Shown here piece after piece: positions 7,937-16,970 of a DNA stretch of 41,750 bases. Each line of letters starts with the position of its first letter. The first letter of the stretch is position 1. Source of the DNA: Tenacibaculum agarivorans. GTDB taxonomy: Bacteria > Bacteroidota > Bacteroidia > Flavobacteriales > Flavobacteriaceae. The position numbers were made by a program, and so were the translations under genes. The stretch is from assembly GCF_001936575.1 (NCBI RefSeq), contig NZ_MSMP01000041.1:1-41750 (forward strand). Reading direction: 5' to 3'. The notes beneath the pieces are model-generated. The model did not search any database. It saw only the letters and a list, made by a program, of their open reading frames with translations, and was not told the origin of the DNA.

Positions 7937-9604
7937 TTACAAACTTTCTAAAAGCACAGTAGTATACGGAGAATCTAAATTCACCTTTCCTTCTTTTACT
8001 TCTATAGTTTGATTAGAATATACATCTTTAAGTTGTTGTCCATCTTTAAAAATTGTAGATACATCAATAATTTTTGGTCCAACTGCTACATCTATTCCAA
8101 CCACTACTTCATCTGTAAAATCACCTTTTGAATATGATCTTTTAAAGATATAAGGTTTCTCTACAAGCATTTGATGTGTTCCTGCTCCTACTGCTGGGTG
8201 GTTTTTTCTAAATTGACCTAATTTTTGCCAGTGCTGTAGTACTTTTTTAGTTTTTTCATCATTTTGTATGCTATCCCAATTCATAAATGAACGTAATGTT
8301 GCGTCACCAACTGTTCCTTCAATGATTAAAGGACGAGCAGATTCATCTCCATAATACACTTGAGATGTACCTAAACCTAATAACAATCTGTTAGCTGCTT
8401 CAAATGGCTTTTCTCTTGCTGGATCATAAGGCATTCCATCATCATGAGAACTTACATAGTTTAATACACCATAACCTTTTAGTTGGTTGTGTAAAATACT
8501 GTCATACTTTTTATTAAAGTCTTCAAAAGCCATTTGTTTAGCATTCCATTTGAATTCAAAATTGATTAAACTATGAAATGCCTTATCAAAATAATTTACT
8601 TCTTTATCACCAAAATTGAACATTTTACCTCCTGAAATACTATAATTATAAACCTCTCCAACTAGGTAAAAAGGAGTATTATCTAACACTTTTTCAGGAT
8701 TATTTTTTCTCCATTCTGCAAACGCAAAATCACATTCTTTTTTAAACTCTTGCCAAACATTCTCTTCAGTATGTTTTACTGTATCTACACGATATCCGTC
8801 AATTCCAAATTCTTTGATATAATCGGTTAACCATTTCATGATATAAAATCTTGGTGCCCGTGGATATCCAGTTCTTGTAAAGAATTCGTCTAATTCCTTT
8901 ACTTCTTGTTCATATCTACCTTCTTTTTTCCACTTCTCTACCAACTGAGTTGGCAACTCTACTGCTTCATTACTTTCCGTTTTTATATCCGGTAAATTTT
9001 TAACCAGTGTACATGTAATTGTATTTTCATAAGTATCATATGTACAATGTGGTTCTGTACGCACCCACTCACTTGGCCATACAGGATCTTTTTCTGTTAC
9101 TGGACCTGTATGGTTTATTACTGCATCTAATAAAATTCTAATTTCATGTTTATGTGCAGCCGCTACTAGTTGTTTTAAATCTTCTTTACTTCCATAATTT
9201 GGATCAATATTCGTCCAATCTTTTGTCCAATATCCATGGAAGCCATAGGTAACTCCAGTACCTTCATCTGTTCCTCCGTGAATTTGTTCAACAACAGGTG
9301 TCATCCAAATCGCATTAATTCCTAGCTGATCAAAATAACCTTCATTTATTTTTTGAGTGATTCCTTTTAAATCTCCACCTTTAAATCCTCTAAGTTTAGC
9401 GGTCTTTTTAGTACGATCAAAATTAACATCGTTTGTAGAATCTGCATTATTAAAACGATCTGTTAATAAGAAATATAAGTTAGCTCCTTCCCAAACAAAA
9501 GGAACTTCTTTTTTAGCTTCTTTTGTTTTTTGAGTTATTGCTTTTTGGTCTTTACAACTCACTAATGCAATCGCAATTATGAATATTGATAGTAGTTTGT
9601 TCAT
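7937..9604 (-). CDS. GH13 alpha-amylase family lipoprotein, SusG-like
   Basis: The 555-residue enzyme has a lipoprotein signal (IAIALVSC, Cys17) followed by a Lys-rich tether, consistent with surface or periplasmic anchoring. The GH13 motifs are region I DAVINHTG (160-167), region II GYRVDTVKH with nucleophile Asp274, region III LVGEVYN with acid/base Glu317, and region IV SSHDDGMP with Asp388. The N-terminal ANLYFLLTDRFNNADSTND is the usual calcium-site strand of secreted amylases. It follows the GH31 gene by two bases and precedes the DUF1905 gene by 11 bases. It probably does the endo-type cutting within the operon. Confidence 0.9.
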   Translation of the reverse strand: MNKLLSIFIIAIALVSCKDQKAITQKTKEAKKEVPFVWEGANLYFLLTDRFNNADSTNDVNFDRTKKTAKLRGFKGGDLKGITQKINEGYFDQLGINAIWMTPVVEQIHGGTDEGTGVTYGFHGYWTKDWTNIDPNYGSKEDLKQLVAAAHKHEIRILLDAVINHTGPVTEKDPVWPSEWVRTEPHCTYDTYENTITCTLVKNLPDIKTESNEAVELPTQLVEKWKKEGRYEQEVKELDEFFTRTGYPRAPRFYIMKWLTDYIKEFGIDGYRVDTVKHTEENVWQEFKKECDFAFAEWRKNNPEKVLDNTPFYLVGEVYNYSISGGKMFNFGDKEVNYFDKAFHSLINFEFKWNAKQMAFEDFNKKYDSILHNQLKGYGVLNYVSSHDDGMPYDPAREKPFEAANRLLLGLGTSQVYYGDESARPLIIEGTVGDATLRSFMNWDSIQNDEKTKKVLQHWQKLGQFRKNHPAVGAGTHQMLVEKPYIFKRSYSKGDFTDEVVVGIDVAVGPKIIDVSTIFKDGQQLKDVYSNQTIEVKEGKVNLDSPYTTVLLESL

Positions 9605-9606
9605 GA

Positions 9607-12039
9607 CTATAGTTTTATAGTTATTTTCTTAGCTTTAGCTGTATTCCATTGTAATGGAACGGACAACCTATTTTTAGTTGCATCCCAAGAATAAGTTGCA
9701 GTTTTCCCAGCTACTTTTACTTTCCTTGGTTTACTTTTGATATGATGTATAACTAATACTAATTCTTTAGTGTTGTCTTTATATTCAGCTCCTATTTTAG
9801 CGTTTAGCTGTATTGAAATTGTCTTTTTAGTTGATTTTGAATTGAATTCTAAAATTTCATATTGCTTTTTCTCAAAAGAATTAGCGGTGACCCCATCATC
9901 ATTATAAAAAGATCGGTTAGATATTTTAACTGACGGATGATAATAGAAATGAAGATCAAAATTATTAAATGAATAGTCTTGAGTTGTTTGTACAACCTTT
10001 GTCATAGGAATAAATGCTCCAGCTCTTACATAAGTAGGAATTTGATCTTCTTTTGTTTTAACGATTTGATTCTTACCTCCATTGATCACTGAATCAGTAT
10101 AAAAGTCAAACCAAGATGATTTTTTAGGAAAATATACTTCTTGCGCTTTAGCTTCTGTTGTTAATACTGGTGTGATTAAAAAATCATTTCCCCAAAGATA
10201 TGTACCAGACTTTTCAAACAAATCCTCTGAACTTTCTTCAAAAAATAAAGGACGCATTAAAGGTTTTCCTGTTTGATTATTTTCAAATACTAAATTGTAG
10301 TTGTAAGGTAATAATTGATAGCGCAATTCAATAGCTTTTTTAGCTAACTCCTTTGCCTTATCTACTCTGAAAACAGGTTCACTTGGTACTTCTTCTTGTG
10401 CATGAGGCCTAAAAATAGGTTGAAAAACACCATATTGTAACCAACGTACGTATAATTCATCATCCAAATTTGCTCCTGCAAAACCACCTAAATCGGAATG
10501 CATATAGGCTAAACCTTGCATTCCCATTTGTAATGCTATTTCAGGTTGACTTTGTAATCCGCCCCAAGTTCTGTTTACATCACCTGACCAAGGAATCATT
10601 CCAAATCGTTGCGAACCTGAATATCCTGCTCTCATTAAGATAAAAGGACGCTCATTTGGATACTCTTTTGTATAACCTTCAAAAATTAATCTAGCCCAAT
10701 CATGTCCATAAACATTATGTACTTCATCTGCAGTACCTGTTTCATGTAATAGTTTCGAAGGGTGTACTTCTGGTTCGCCTAAATCTCCCCAAAAACCTGC
10801 TACTCCTATATCTTTTAAACCTTTGTAAATATTCCAAAACCATTGATTTCCTTCCGGGTTATAAATATCAATTAAACCTGTGTTACCAAAATAGAAATCA
10901 TATGTAAAAGGATTTCCTACAGAATCTTTTGCTAAAATTCTTTTTGATGTAGCTTCATCCCATTTTTTTGAAGTAGTTAATATAAATGGTTCTGTGATTA
11001 AGACTGTTTTTACACCTTGAGTGTTGAAATCTTTAATCATCTTTTTCATATTAGGAAAAGAATCTTTATAGACTTCTAAATTCCCCATTGTTCCTTTAAT
11101 GTCTTTACCAAACCAATATAAATCTAGAATAACAGCATCTACGGGAATTTGCTCTTTTTTAAAAGCTTCTATAGTATTTTTAGTCTCTTTTTCAGAATGA
11201 TATCCAAATCTACTTGAAAAATTCCCTAAGCTCCAACGAGGTATCATTGGTTGTTTTCCTGTTAAATCGGTATAATTATCTAACAGATCATACCAAGTAT
11301 TTCCAACAATAATCTGGTATGTTTTTCTACCTGAAATAGTTTCGTAGGTTAATGTATTATTTTTCTGACTATCTAAGTCTAAATACCCAATAGGTGCATT
11401 ATCAAAATGAATCATGTACTTTTTAGAAGACACTACAATGGGCATTGTAAAATTCATTAATTCAGAATGTGTTTCATATCCGTAATGAGCTCTATTATAT
11501 AAAGGAAGACGGTTCCCCCTACGATTCATTCCTAAAGCTCTTGCTCCTCCTCCGTATAAAATTTCATCATTTGTAAGATTAAACTCTATCTTTTCAGTAA
11601 TATCAGCTGTAATATTACCTTTTACCATATCCATAGGTAAATGTTTACTCTTAAAATATCCTCTTTTTTCAGAAACAATAGGTGCTCCTTTATAAAAGTA
11701 TGAAATTTTAAAAGGCTTTTTTTGAATAGTTACACTGATGCCGCAAGAAGAAAAATAGCACTGATTATTGTCTTCTTTAAATGTAATTGATTTACATTCT
11801 TCAAAATTTTCAAATCCAACTAAAGCGTGAGATGCCGATTTATACGTTTCTCCTTTCGGTACAAATTTAGTTTCTACAATCTCGGGAGAATAAAAATTAA
11901 ACATGTATACTCCGTCATTTGTTTTTACTTCTAAAAATTCGCCATCTTGAAAAGAAGCTTTGATAAACTTCCTATTTTCATTTTGGGCAAAAATTGCAAT
12001 TGTAAAAAGAAGATATATAATTGAAAAAATACTTTTCAT
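9607..12039 (-). CDS. GH31 alpha-glucosidase, secreted
   Basis: The 810-residue protein has a signal peptidase I-type signal (residues 1-19, ending IAIFAQ), so it is periplasmic or exported. An N-terminal galactose-mutarotase-like domain (about 25-260) precedes the (beta/alpha)8 barrel. The GH31 nucleophile motif appears as GFWGDLGEPE with Asp419, and the acid/base as WSGDVNRTW with Asp487. The distal beta domains contain FLITPVLTTEAKAQEVYFP. It should release glucose from the non-reducing ends of malto-oligosaccharides. Its start codon overlaps the stop of the upstream esterase by one base (TAATG), which suggests translational coupling. Confidence 0.9.
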   Translation of the reverse strand: MKSIFSIIYLLFTIAIFAQNENRKFIKASFQDGEFLEVKTNDGVYMFNFYSPEIVETKFVPKGETYKSASHALVGFENFEECKSITFKEDNNQCYFSSCGISVTIQKKPFKISYFYKGAPIVSEKRGYFKSKHLPMDMVKGNITADITEKIEFNLTNDEILYGGGARALGMNRRGNRLPLYNRAHYGYETHSELMNFTMPIVVSSKKYMIHFDNAPIGYLDLDSQKNNTLTYETISGRKTYQIIVGNTWYDLLDNYTDLTGKQPMIPRWSLGNFSSRFGYHSEKETKNTIEAFKKEQIPVDAVILDLYWFGKDIKGTMGNLEVYKDSFPNMKKMIKDFNTQGVKTVLITEPFILTTSKKWDEATSKRILAKDSVGNPFTYDFYFGNTGLIDIYNPEGNQWFWNIYKGLKDIGVAGFWGDLGEPEVHPSKLLHETGTADEVHNVYGHDWARLIFEGYTKEYPNERPFILMRAGYSGSQRFGMIPWSGDVNRTWGGLQSQPEIALQMGMQGLAYMHSDLGGFAGANLDDELYVRWLQYGVFQPIFRPHAQEEVPSEPVFRVDKAKELAKKAIELRYQLLPYNYNLVFENNQTGKPLMRPLFFEESSEDLFEKSGTYLWGNDFLITPVLTTEAKAQEVYFPKKSSWFDFYTDSVINGGKNQIVKTKEDQIPTYVRAGAFIPMTKVVQTTQDYSFNNFDLHFYYHPSVKISNRSFYNDDGVTANSFEKKQYEILEFNSKSTKKTISIQLNAKIGAEYKDNTKELVLVIHHIKSKPRKVKVAGKTATYSWDATKNRLSVPLQWNTAKAKKITIKL

Positions 12040-12980
12040 TATTTGTGTAATAAGAATTTTAATGGAATATCAAATCGTTTATTCCATGAGTTTTCACTAT
12101 GGTCTGCCCCTTCAAACTTTAGATTCTTGTAGTTTGATGTATTGTACCCAGCTTTATTAAAAATTACATCTACTTTTTTAGCATAAGGAGGATAATATTG
12201 ATCTAAAGTTTTTGTTCCATAATCAAAATAAAAAGCATGGTTTTTAGGATCAGGGACATTAACCGCTAAATATGCTAAAATTGCCTTCCCTACAGGATTG
12301 TCTACTTTAGGTTGTGCTCCTGGCCAATGCGTTGAAAAGCATGCTGCACCAGAAAAAACTTTAGGATATTCACAAATAGCATACATAGACATTAATCCAC
12401 CCATGGAAGAACCACCTACAAACGTATTTTGTTGATCTTTATAAGTTGCGTAATTTTCATCAATAAATGGCTTCAACTCTTTCACCATAAATTTCACATA
12501 TTCATCTCCCTTTAAATTAAGATTGAAACCTTGTTTTTTAGCATCTGCATACAAAGAATCTCGAACCTTTTCAGGCATATAATTATTGGTTGCTTTTTCA
12601 GGAAATAAGTCTTGCCATCTAATATCAGAAATACTATGTATTCCAACTACAATAACATCTTTAATTTTTTGCTGTTTGTTTAATTTTGAAATCCAATCAT
12701 CAACTTTCCACTCTTGTTTGTTCCATGTAGTAGTTGAGTCAAATAGATTTTGACCATCGTGCATATACAATACTGCATACTTTTTATTTTTATCATAGTT
12801 TTCAGGTAACCAGACATCAACACTTCTAGGAGTAATGTATTTTGATGGAAATTTTTCTATACGCTGTAAACTTCCTGCATACAAGACAGCTTTTGATAAT
12901 GTTTTGACTTCGATTTTTTTATGCTGTGCTGATACTACAGCCATAAAAAAAACACATATGATTGATAAAATAGGTTTCAT
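12039..12980 (-). CDS. CE1-like alpha/beta-hydrolase (esterase), copy A
   Basis: The 313-residue protein has a cleavable signal (residues 1-19, VVSAQ). It is an esterase-D/feruloyl-esterase (CE1-like) alpha/beta-hydrolase. It carries the oxyanion-region strand AVLYMHDGQNLFD, the nucleophile elbow GGSSMGG with Ser192, and a C-terminal GADHSENSW with candidate His294. It is a close paralogue of the next gene upstream, with a shared WNKQEWKVD, DIRWQDLFP and SSMGGLMSMYAI. It is coupled by one-base TAATG overlaps on both sides. Esterases are not standard in maltodextrin loci; acylated glucan, glycogen-like conjugates or promiscuous ester removal are possible substrates. Confidence 0.85.
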   Translation of the reverse strand: MKPILSIICVFFMAVVSAQHKKIEVKTLSKAVLYAGSLQRIEKFPSKYITPRSVDVWLPENYDKNKKYAVLYMHDGQNLFDSTTTWNKQEWKVDDWISKLNKQQKIKDVIVVGIHSISDIRWQDLFPEKATNNYMPEKVRDSLYADAKKQGFNLNLKGDEYVKFMVKELKPFIDENYATYKDQQNTFVGGSSMGGLMSMYAICEYPKVFSGAACFSTHWPGAQPKVDNPVGKAILAYLAVNVPDPKNHAFYFDYGTKTLDQYYPPYAKKVDVIFNKAGYNTSNYKNLKFEGADHSENSWNKRFDIPLKFLLHK

Positions 12981-13942
12981 TATTTCTTTAATAAAAATAG
13001 TAGCGGAATATTAAGACGTTGACTCCATGAATTTTCTGAATGATCTGTTCCTTCAAAAAACAAATTTTTAGCGCTGCTCTCCGTATATCCTTTCTGTTTT
13101 AAAATTGAATCTACTCTAGGTGCATACTGAGGATAATGTTCATCCAATGTCTTGTTGCCAAAATCAAAATACAATTTATGAGTATTAGCAGGAGGCAAAT
13201 TCTCTGCCATGTACTTAAATATAGCATCTGGATATGGATTATCGTCTACAGGCATTGCTCCTACCCAGTGTGTTGACAAACAAGCAGCTCCACCAAATAC
13301 TGACGGATACTCACTAATTGCATACATTGACATTAATCCTCCCATACTAGATCCCATTACAAATGTTTGTTCTTGTCCAATATACACTGAATAGTTACCG
13401 TCTATAAAAGGCTTCAACTCTTTAACTAAAAATTTCAAATAATTATCGCCATTCAACGTAAAGTCTTTAGACCCAGATATACTTTTTAATGATGATTTCT
13501 TGTCTTCATCTAAAAACTTAAATGCTTTCTGAGGAAAAAGATCTTGCCAACGAATATCTGGTATATTGTGAATAGCTACTACAATAAAATCTTTAACTTT
13601 ATGTTGTTTTTGTAGTTGGGATGCCCATTCATCTACTTTCCACTCCTGTTTGTTCCAAGTTGTAGCACTATCAAACAACATTTGGCCATCATGCATGTAT
13701 ATTACATTGTACTTTTTAGATTTTGCATAATCTTTTGGTAACCAAACATCAACATTTCTTGGTTTTATATATGTTGAAGGAAAATGTTCTACACGCTCCA
13801 ACGAGCCTTCAAAGAGAACAGTGTTAGTTAGTTTTTTAACTTTTAGATGTTTCACATCTTTTACTTTTACTACCTCTTTTTTTTGCCCATTATTACAACT
13901 GATAACTAAAAATAGTATAATGGTGTATAGAACATTTTTCAT
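12980..13942 (-). CDS. CE1-like alpha/beta-hydrolase lipoprotein, copy B
   Basis: The 320-residue paralogue of the following esterase has a lipoprotein signal (ILFLVISC, Cys16) instead of a cleavable one. The pair are therefore probably separated spatially, one anchored and one soluble. The fold motifs are NVIYMHDGQMLFD, the nucleophile elbow MGSSMGG with Ser199, and GTDHSENSW with candidate His301. It lies 22 bases after the maltose phosphorylase gene and overlaps the next gene by one base. The duplication within one operon implies selection for two locations or two substrates. The physiological substrate is unknown. Confidence 0.85.
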   Translation of the reverse strand: MKNVLYTIILFLVISCNNGQKKEVVKVKDVKHLKVKKLTNTVLFEGSLERVEHFPSTYIKPRNVDVWLPKDYAKSKKYNVIYMHDGQMLFDSATTWNKQEWKVDEWASQLQKQHKVKDFIVVAIHNIPDIRWQDLFPQKAFKFLDEDKKSSLKSISGSKDFTLNGDNYLKFLVKELKPFIDGNYSVYIGQEQTFVMGSSMGGLMSMYAISEYPSVFGGAACLSTHWVGAMPVDDNPYPDAIFKYMAENLPPANTHKLYFDFGNKTLDEHYPQYAPRVDSILKQKGYTESSAKNLFFEGTDHSENSWSQRLNIPLLFLLKK

Positions 13943-13964
13943 GCTTAAATTAATAAACTTTCAA

Positions 13965-16271
13965 TTAGACTGTGATTAAACTATCTGGTTTAACAGATAC
14001 TTTTTGATTATTTACTAGAAGAGCTAATTCTTTAGTTCCTTCTAGTTCGAATTCAGTACCTTTTTTAGAGACTTTTACTTTTAAAATTTGACCTCTAAAA
14101 TTGATTTTGAAAGAGTAAGCATCCCACTGTTTTGGGATTTGTGGCGTAAAACTTAATAATCCTTCTTTAATACGCATTCCTCCAAACCCTTCAACAATAC
14201 TCATCCATGTACCTGCCATGGAAGTAATGTGTAGTCCTTCTTCAACTTCTTTATTATAATCATCTAAATCTAGACGTGATGTTCTTAAATAAAATGTATA
14301 TGCTTGATCCATTCTCCCTAATTTAGCAGCTTGTATACTATGCACACAAGGAGAAAGTGAACTTTCATGAACAGTAAACGGCTCATAAAAATCGAAATGT
14401 TTCTCTAATTCTTCAGTTGTGAAATGATCTTCAAAAAAGTAAAATCCTTGTAAGGTATCTGCTTGTTTGATATATGGCGAACGTAAAATACGATCCCAAC
14501 TCCATTTCTGATTAATAGGACGTTGTGAAGCATCTAAGTCTGCAACGCTTATTAATTCTTTGTCTAAAAAACCATCTTGTTGTAAGTATACTTGATTTTC
14601 TTCAGAGTAAGGGAAAAACATATTATCAGCTACTTTTTTCCAGCTTGATAATTCAGCTTCTGTGATGTTTACTTTTTCTACAATTCGTTTAAAGTCATCT
14701 TTATACTCCTCTTTAACTTTAGTGATATTCTCTAAAGCATAATCAATGCACCATTTAGCTATGTAATTTGTATACCAATTGTTATTGATGTTGTTTTCAT
14801 ATTCATTAGGCCCGGTTACACCAAGCATTACATACTTTTGCTTGTCCTTAGAAAAGTTTACTCTTTGATGCCAAAAACGTGCAATACCTATTAACACCTC
14901 CAACCCTTTTTCAGGAATATAACTATAATCGTTAGTGTATCTATGATAATTAAAAATAGCAAATGAAATGGCTCCATTTCTATGAATTTCTTCAAAAGTA
15001 ATTTCCCATTCATTATGACATTCTTCACCGTTCATTGTTACCATAGGATATAATGCTGCTCCATTTTTAAAACCTAATTTTTCAGCATTTTCTATAGCTC
15101 GATCTAACTGATTGTAACGATATGTTAGTAAACTTTTTGCTACTTCTTGGTTTTTAGTAGCCATATAAAATGGTAAACAATAGGCTTCAGTATCCCAATA
15201 CGTACTTCCTCCATATTTTTCACCTGTAAAACCTTTTGGGCCAATATTTAACTGTGCATATTTACCTAAGTAAGTATGATTTAATTGCATAATATTAAAT
15301 CGAATACCTTGTTGTGCTTTTACATCACCTTCAATAGTAATATCAGCCATTTCCCAAATAGTAGCCCAAGCTTGCTTTTGTTGATCCAATAACGTATTAA
15401 ATCCTAAATCTGCAGCTAACTTTAATGTATTTTTAGCAGCAGTTACCAATTGACTTTTGTCGTGATTTCTATCTACAACATAACCTCCAAACTTATGAAT
15501 ACTTGCTACTTCATTAGCTTTTACTTGGGTAGTATATTTGAAAATAACTTTAGTCTCAGTTTTTTCAACTTCAGGAATAATTTCTTGCTTTTTATGATTA
15601 GCAAATACTTCTGATTGCATAAAAGTACAGGTGTGAAAATTAGTTTTCATTGTATGTGCTTCTATGAAACCTTGTTCTTGATCTGCTAAAACATTGATAG
15701 TATTCCAAAATTGATCATCCCAGTTACTATCTTCATTTTGAATACCACTATCTAAATAAGGTTCAAAAATAATTATAGCATTACCTGAAATAGGAGTTAC
15801 ATTGTATTCTATAGCTCCTACTTCATCCAAATCGATACTTAAAAAGCGTTTGGTATCTATTTTTATTTCAAGTCCATTGGCTAAAGTAGCTATAAAACTA
15901 CGTGATAACCAACCTTCTTTCATATTTAATTCACGTTTGAAATTAGATATATTTTTGCAGGTATTTAAATCAAGTTCTTCACCATTAATACATACATTAA
16001 TTCCTATCCAATTTGGGGCGTTTAATACTTTAGCAAAGTACTCAGGATATCCGTTCTTCCACCATCCTACTCTTGTTTTATCTGGGTAGTATACACCTCC
16101 TATATAACTACCTTGAAATGTTTCTCCAGTGTATTTTTCTTCAAAGTTGGCACGTTGTCCCATGGCTCCATTACCAATACTGAATAAACTCTCTGAAGAT
16201 TTTACTCTGTCTGCATTGAATCCTTCTTCAATAATAGACCATTCATTGGGTATAATATAATCTTGATTCAT
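13965..16271 (-). CDS. mapA: GH65 maltose phosphorylase (family glycoside phosphorylase)
   Basis: The 768-residue cytoplasmic enzyme has no signal. It should convert maltose and phosphate to beta-glucose 1-phosphate and glucose. GH65 features in order are the N-terminal beta-sandwich (1-~270, with LFSIGNGAMGQRANFEE), a helical linker, and the (alpha/alpha)6 barrel containing GGSTYWDTEAYCLPFYM (354-370). The catalytic-acid segment is NGEECHNEWEITFEEIHRNG (414-433), and a phosphate-site KQADTLQ lies near residue 600. The beta-phosphoglucomutase gene immediately upstream supports maltose phosphorylase over hydrolase activity. Kojibiose or trehalose phosphorylase are family alternatives, but the starch context favours maltose. 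Confidence 0.9.
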   Translation of the reverse strand: MNQDYIIPNEWSIIEEGFNADRVKSSESLFSIGNGAMGQRANFEEKYTGETFQGSYIGGVYYPDKTRVGWWKNGYPEYFAKVLNAPNWIGINVCINGEELDLNTCKNISNFKRELNMKEGWLSRSFIATLANGLEIKIDTKRFLSIDLDEVGAIEYNVTPISGNAIIIFEPYLDSGIQNEDSNWDDQFWNTINVLADQEQGFIEAHTMKTNFHTCTFMQSEVFANHKKQEIIPEVEKTETKVIFKYTTQVKANEVASIHKFGGYVVDRNHDKSQLVTAAKNTLKLAADLGFNTLLDQQKQAWATIWEMADITIEGDVKAQQGIRFNIMQLNHTYLGKYAQLNIGPKGFTGEKYGGSTYWDTEAYCLPFYMATKNQEVAKSLLTYRYNQLDRAIENAEKLGFKNGAALYPMVTMNGEECHNEWEITFEEIHRNGAISFAIFNYHRYTNDYSYIPEKGLEVLIGIARFWHQRVNFSKDKQKYVMLGVTGPNEYENNINNNWYTNYIAKWCIDYALENITKVKEEYKDDFKRIVEKVNITEAELSSWKKVADNMFFPYSEENQVYLQQDGFLDKELISVADLDASQRPINQKWSWDRILRSPYIKQADTLQGFYFFEDHFTTEELEKHFDFYEPFTVHESSLSPCVHSIQAAKLGRMDQAYTFYLRTSRLDLDDYNKEVEEGLHITSMAGTWMSIVEGFGGMRIKEGLLSFTPQIPKQWDAYSFKINFRGQILKVKVSKKGTEFELEGTKELALLVNNQKVSVKPDSLITV

Positions 16272-16298
16272 TTCTAGTCTGTTTGTTTAATTCGGGGG

Positions 16299-16970
16299 TT
16301 AAATTGTTGAGTGTTGTTTATTTATTAATTGTGCCACAAAGCTTTCAGATATTTCAGAGAAGTCTTTGAATACAAAATCTGCTTCGCTAAGTACGCTTTC
16401 TTCTCCAATTCCAATTGATATCATATTAGCCGCATTTGCTGCTTGTATACCAGCAATTGAATCTTCAAAAACAATGCAATGTTCTGGTTCAAGATCTAAT
16501 TGTTTTGCAGCAATTAAGAAAACTTCTGGATCTGGTTTTGCTTTGGTAACATTAGTGCCATCTACTATAGTATGAAACGTTTCGAATAAATGCACTTTTT
16601 TTAGTATTGTTCTCGCATTTTTACTTGCTGAACCTAAAGCAATTCCTTGATCTCCTGACTTCAGTAGGTTCAAAACTTTTGGAACATCTACCAAGATTTC
16701 ATCTTCAGTCATAGTATCAATATATGATAGATAATCTCTATTCTTTTTATCCATCAATTGAAGAAATTCTTCTTCTGAAACGGATACTCCACCCCAATCC
16801 AAAATTTTCTCTAATGATTTTACTCTACTTACACCTTTTAACTGTTCGTTTTGATGTTCTGTAAAATCTATTCCTAAATCATTAGCTAATTTTTTCCAAG
16901 CTAAAAAATGATATTTAGCGGTATCTACTATTACACCATCTAAATCAAATATGAATCCTTTTTTATTCAT
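16299..16970 (-). CDS. pgmB: beta-phosphoglucomutase (HAD superfamily)
   Basis: The 223-residue enzyme interconverts beta-glucose 1-phosphate and glucose 6-phosphate, taking the product of the GH65 phosphorylase into glycolysis. Motif 1 is FDLDGVIVDT, with nucleophile Asp9 and acid/base Asp11. The helical cap region contains QLKGVSRVKSLEKIL, which includes the R and K residues that contact substrate phosphate. Motif 2 is LGSASKNA, motif 3 is the lysine of TKAKPDPEVF, and motif 4 is VFEDSIAGIQAA. Its start overlaps the end of the transporter gene by eight bases, and the GH65 gene follows after 27 bases. Confidence 0.93.
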   Translation of the reverse strand: MNKKGFIFDLDGVIVDTAKYHFLAWKKLANDLGIDFTEHQNEQLKGVSRVKSLEKILDWGGVSVSEEEFLQLMDKKNRDYLSYIDTMTEDEILVDVPKVLNLLKSGDQGIALGSASKNARTILKKVHLFETFHTIVDGTNVTKAKPDPEVFLIAAKQLDLEPEHCIVFEDSIAGIQAANAANMISIGIGEESVLSEADFVFKDFSEISESFVAQLINKQHSTI

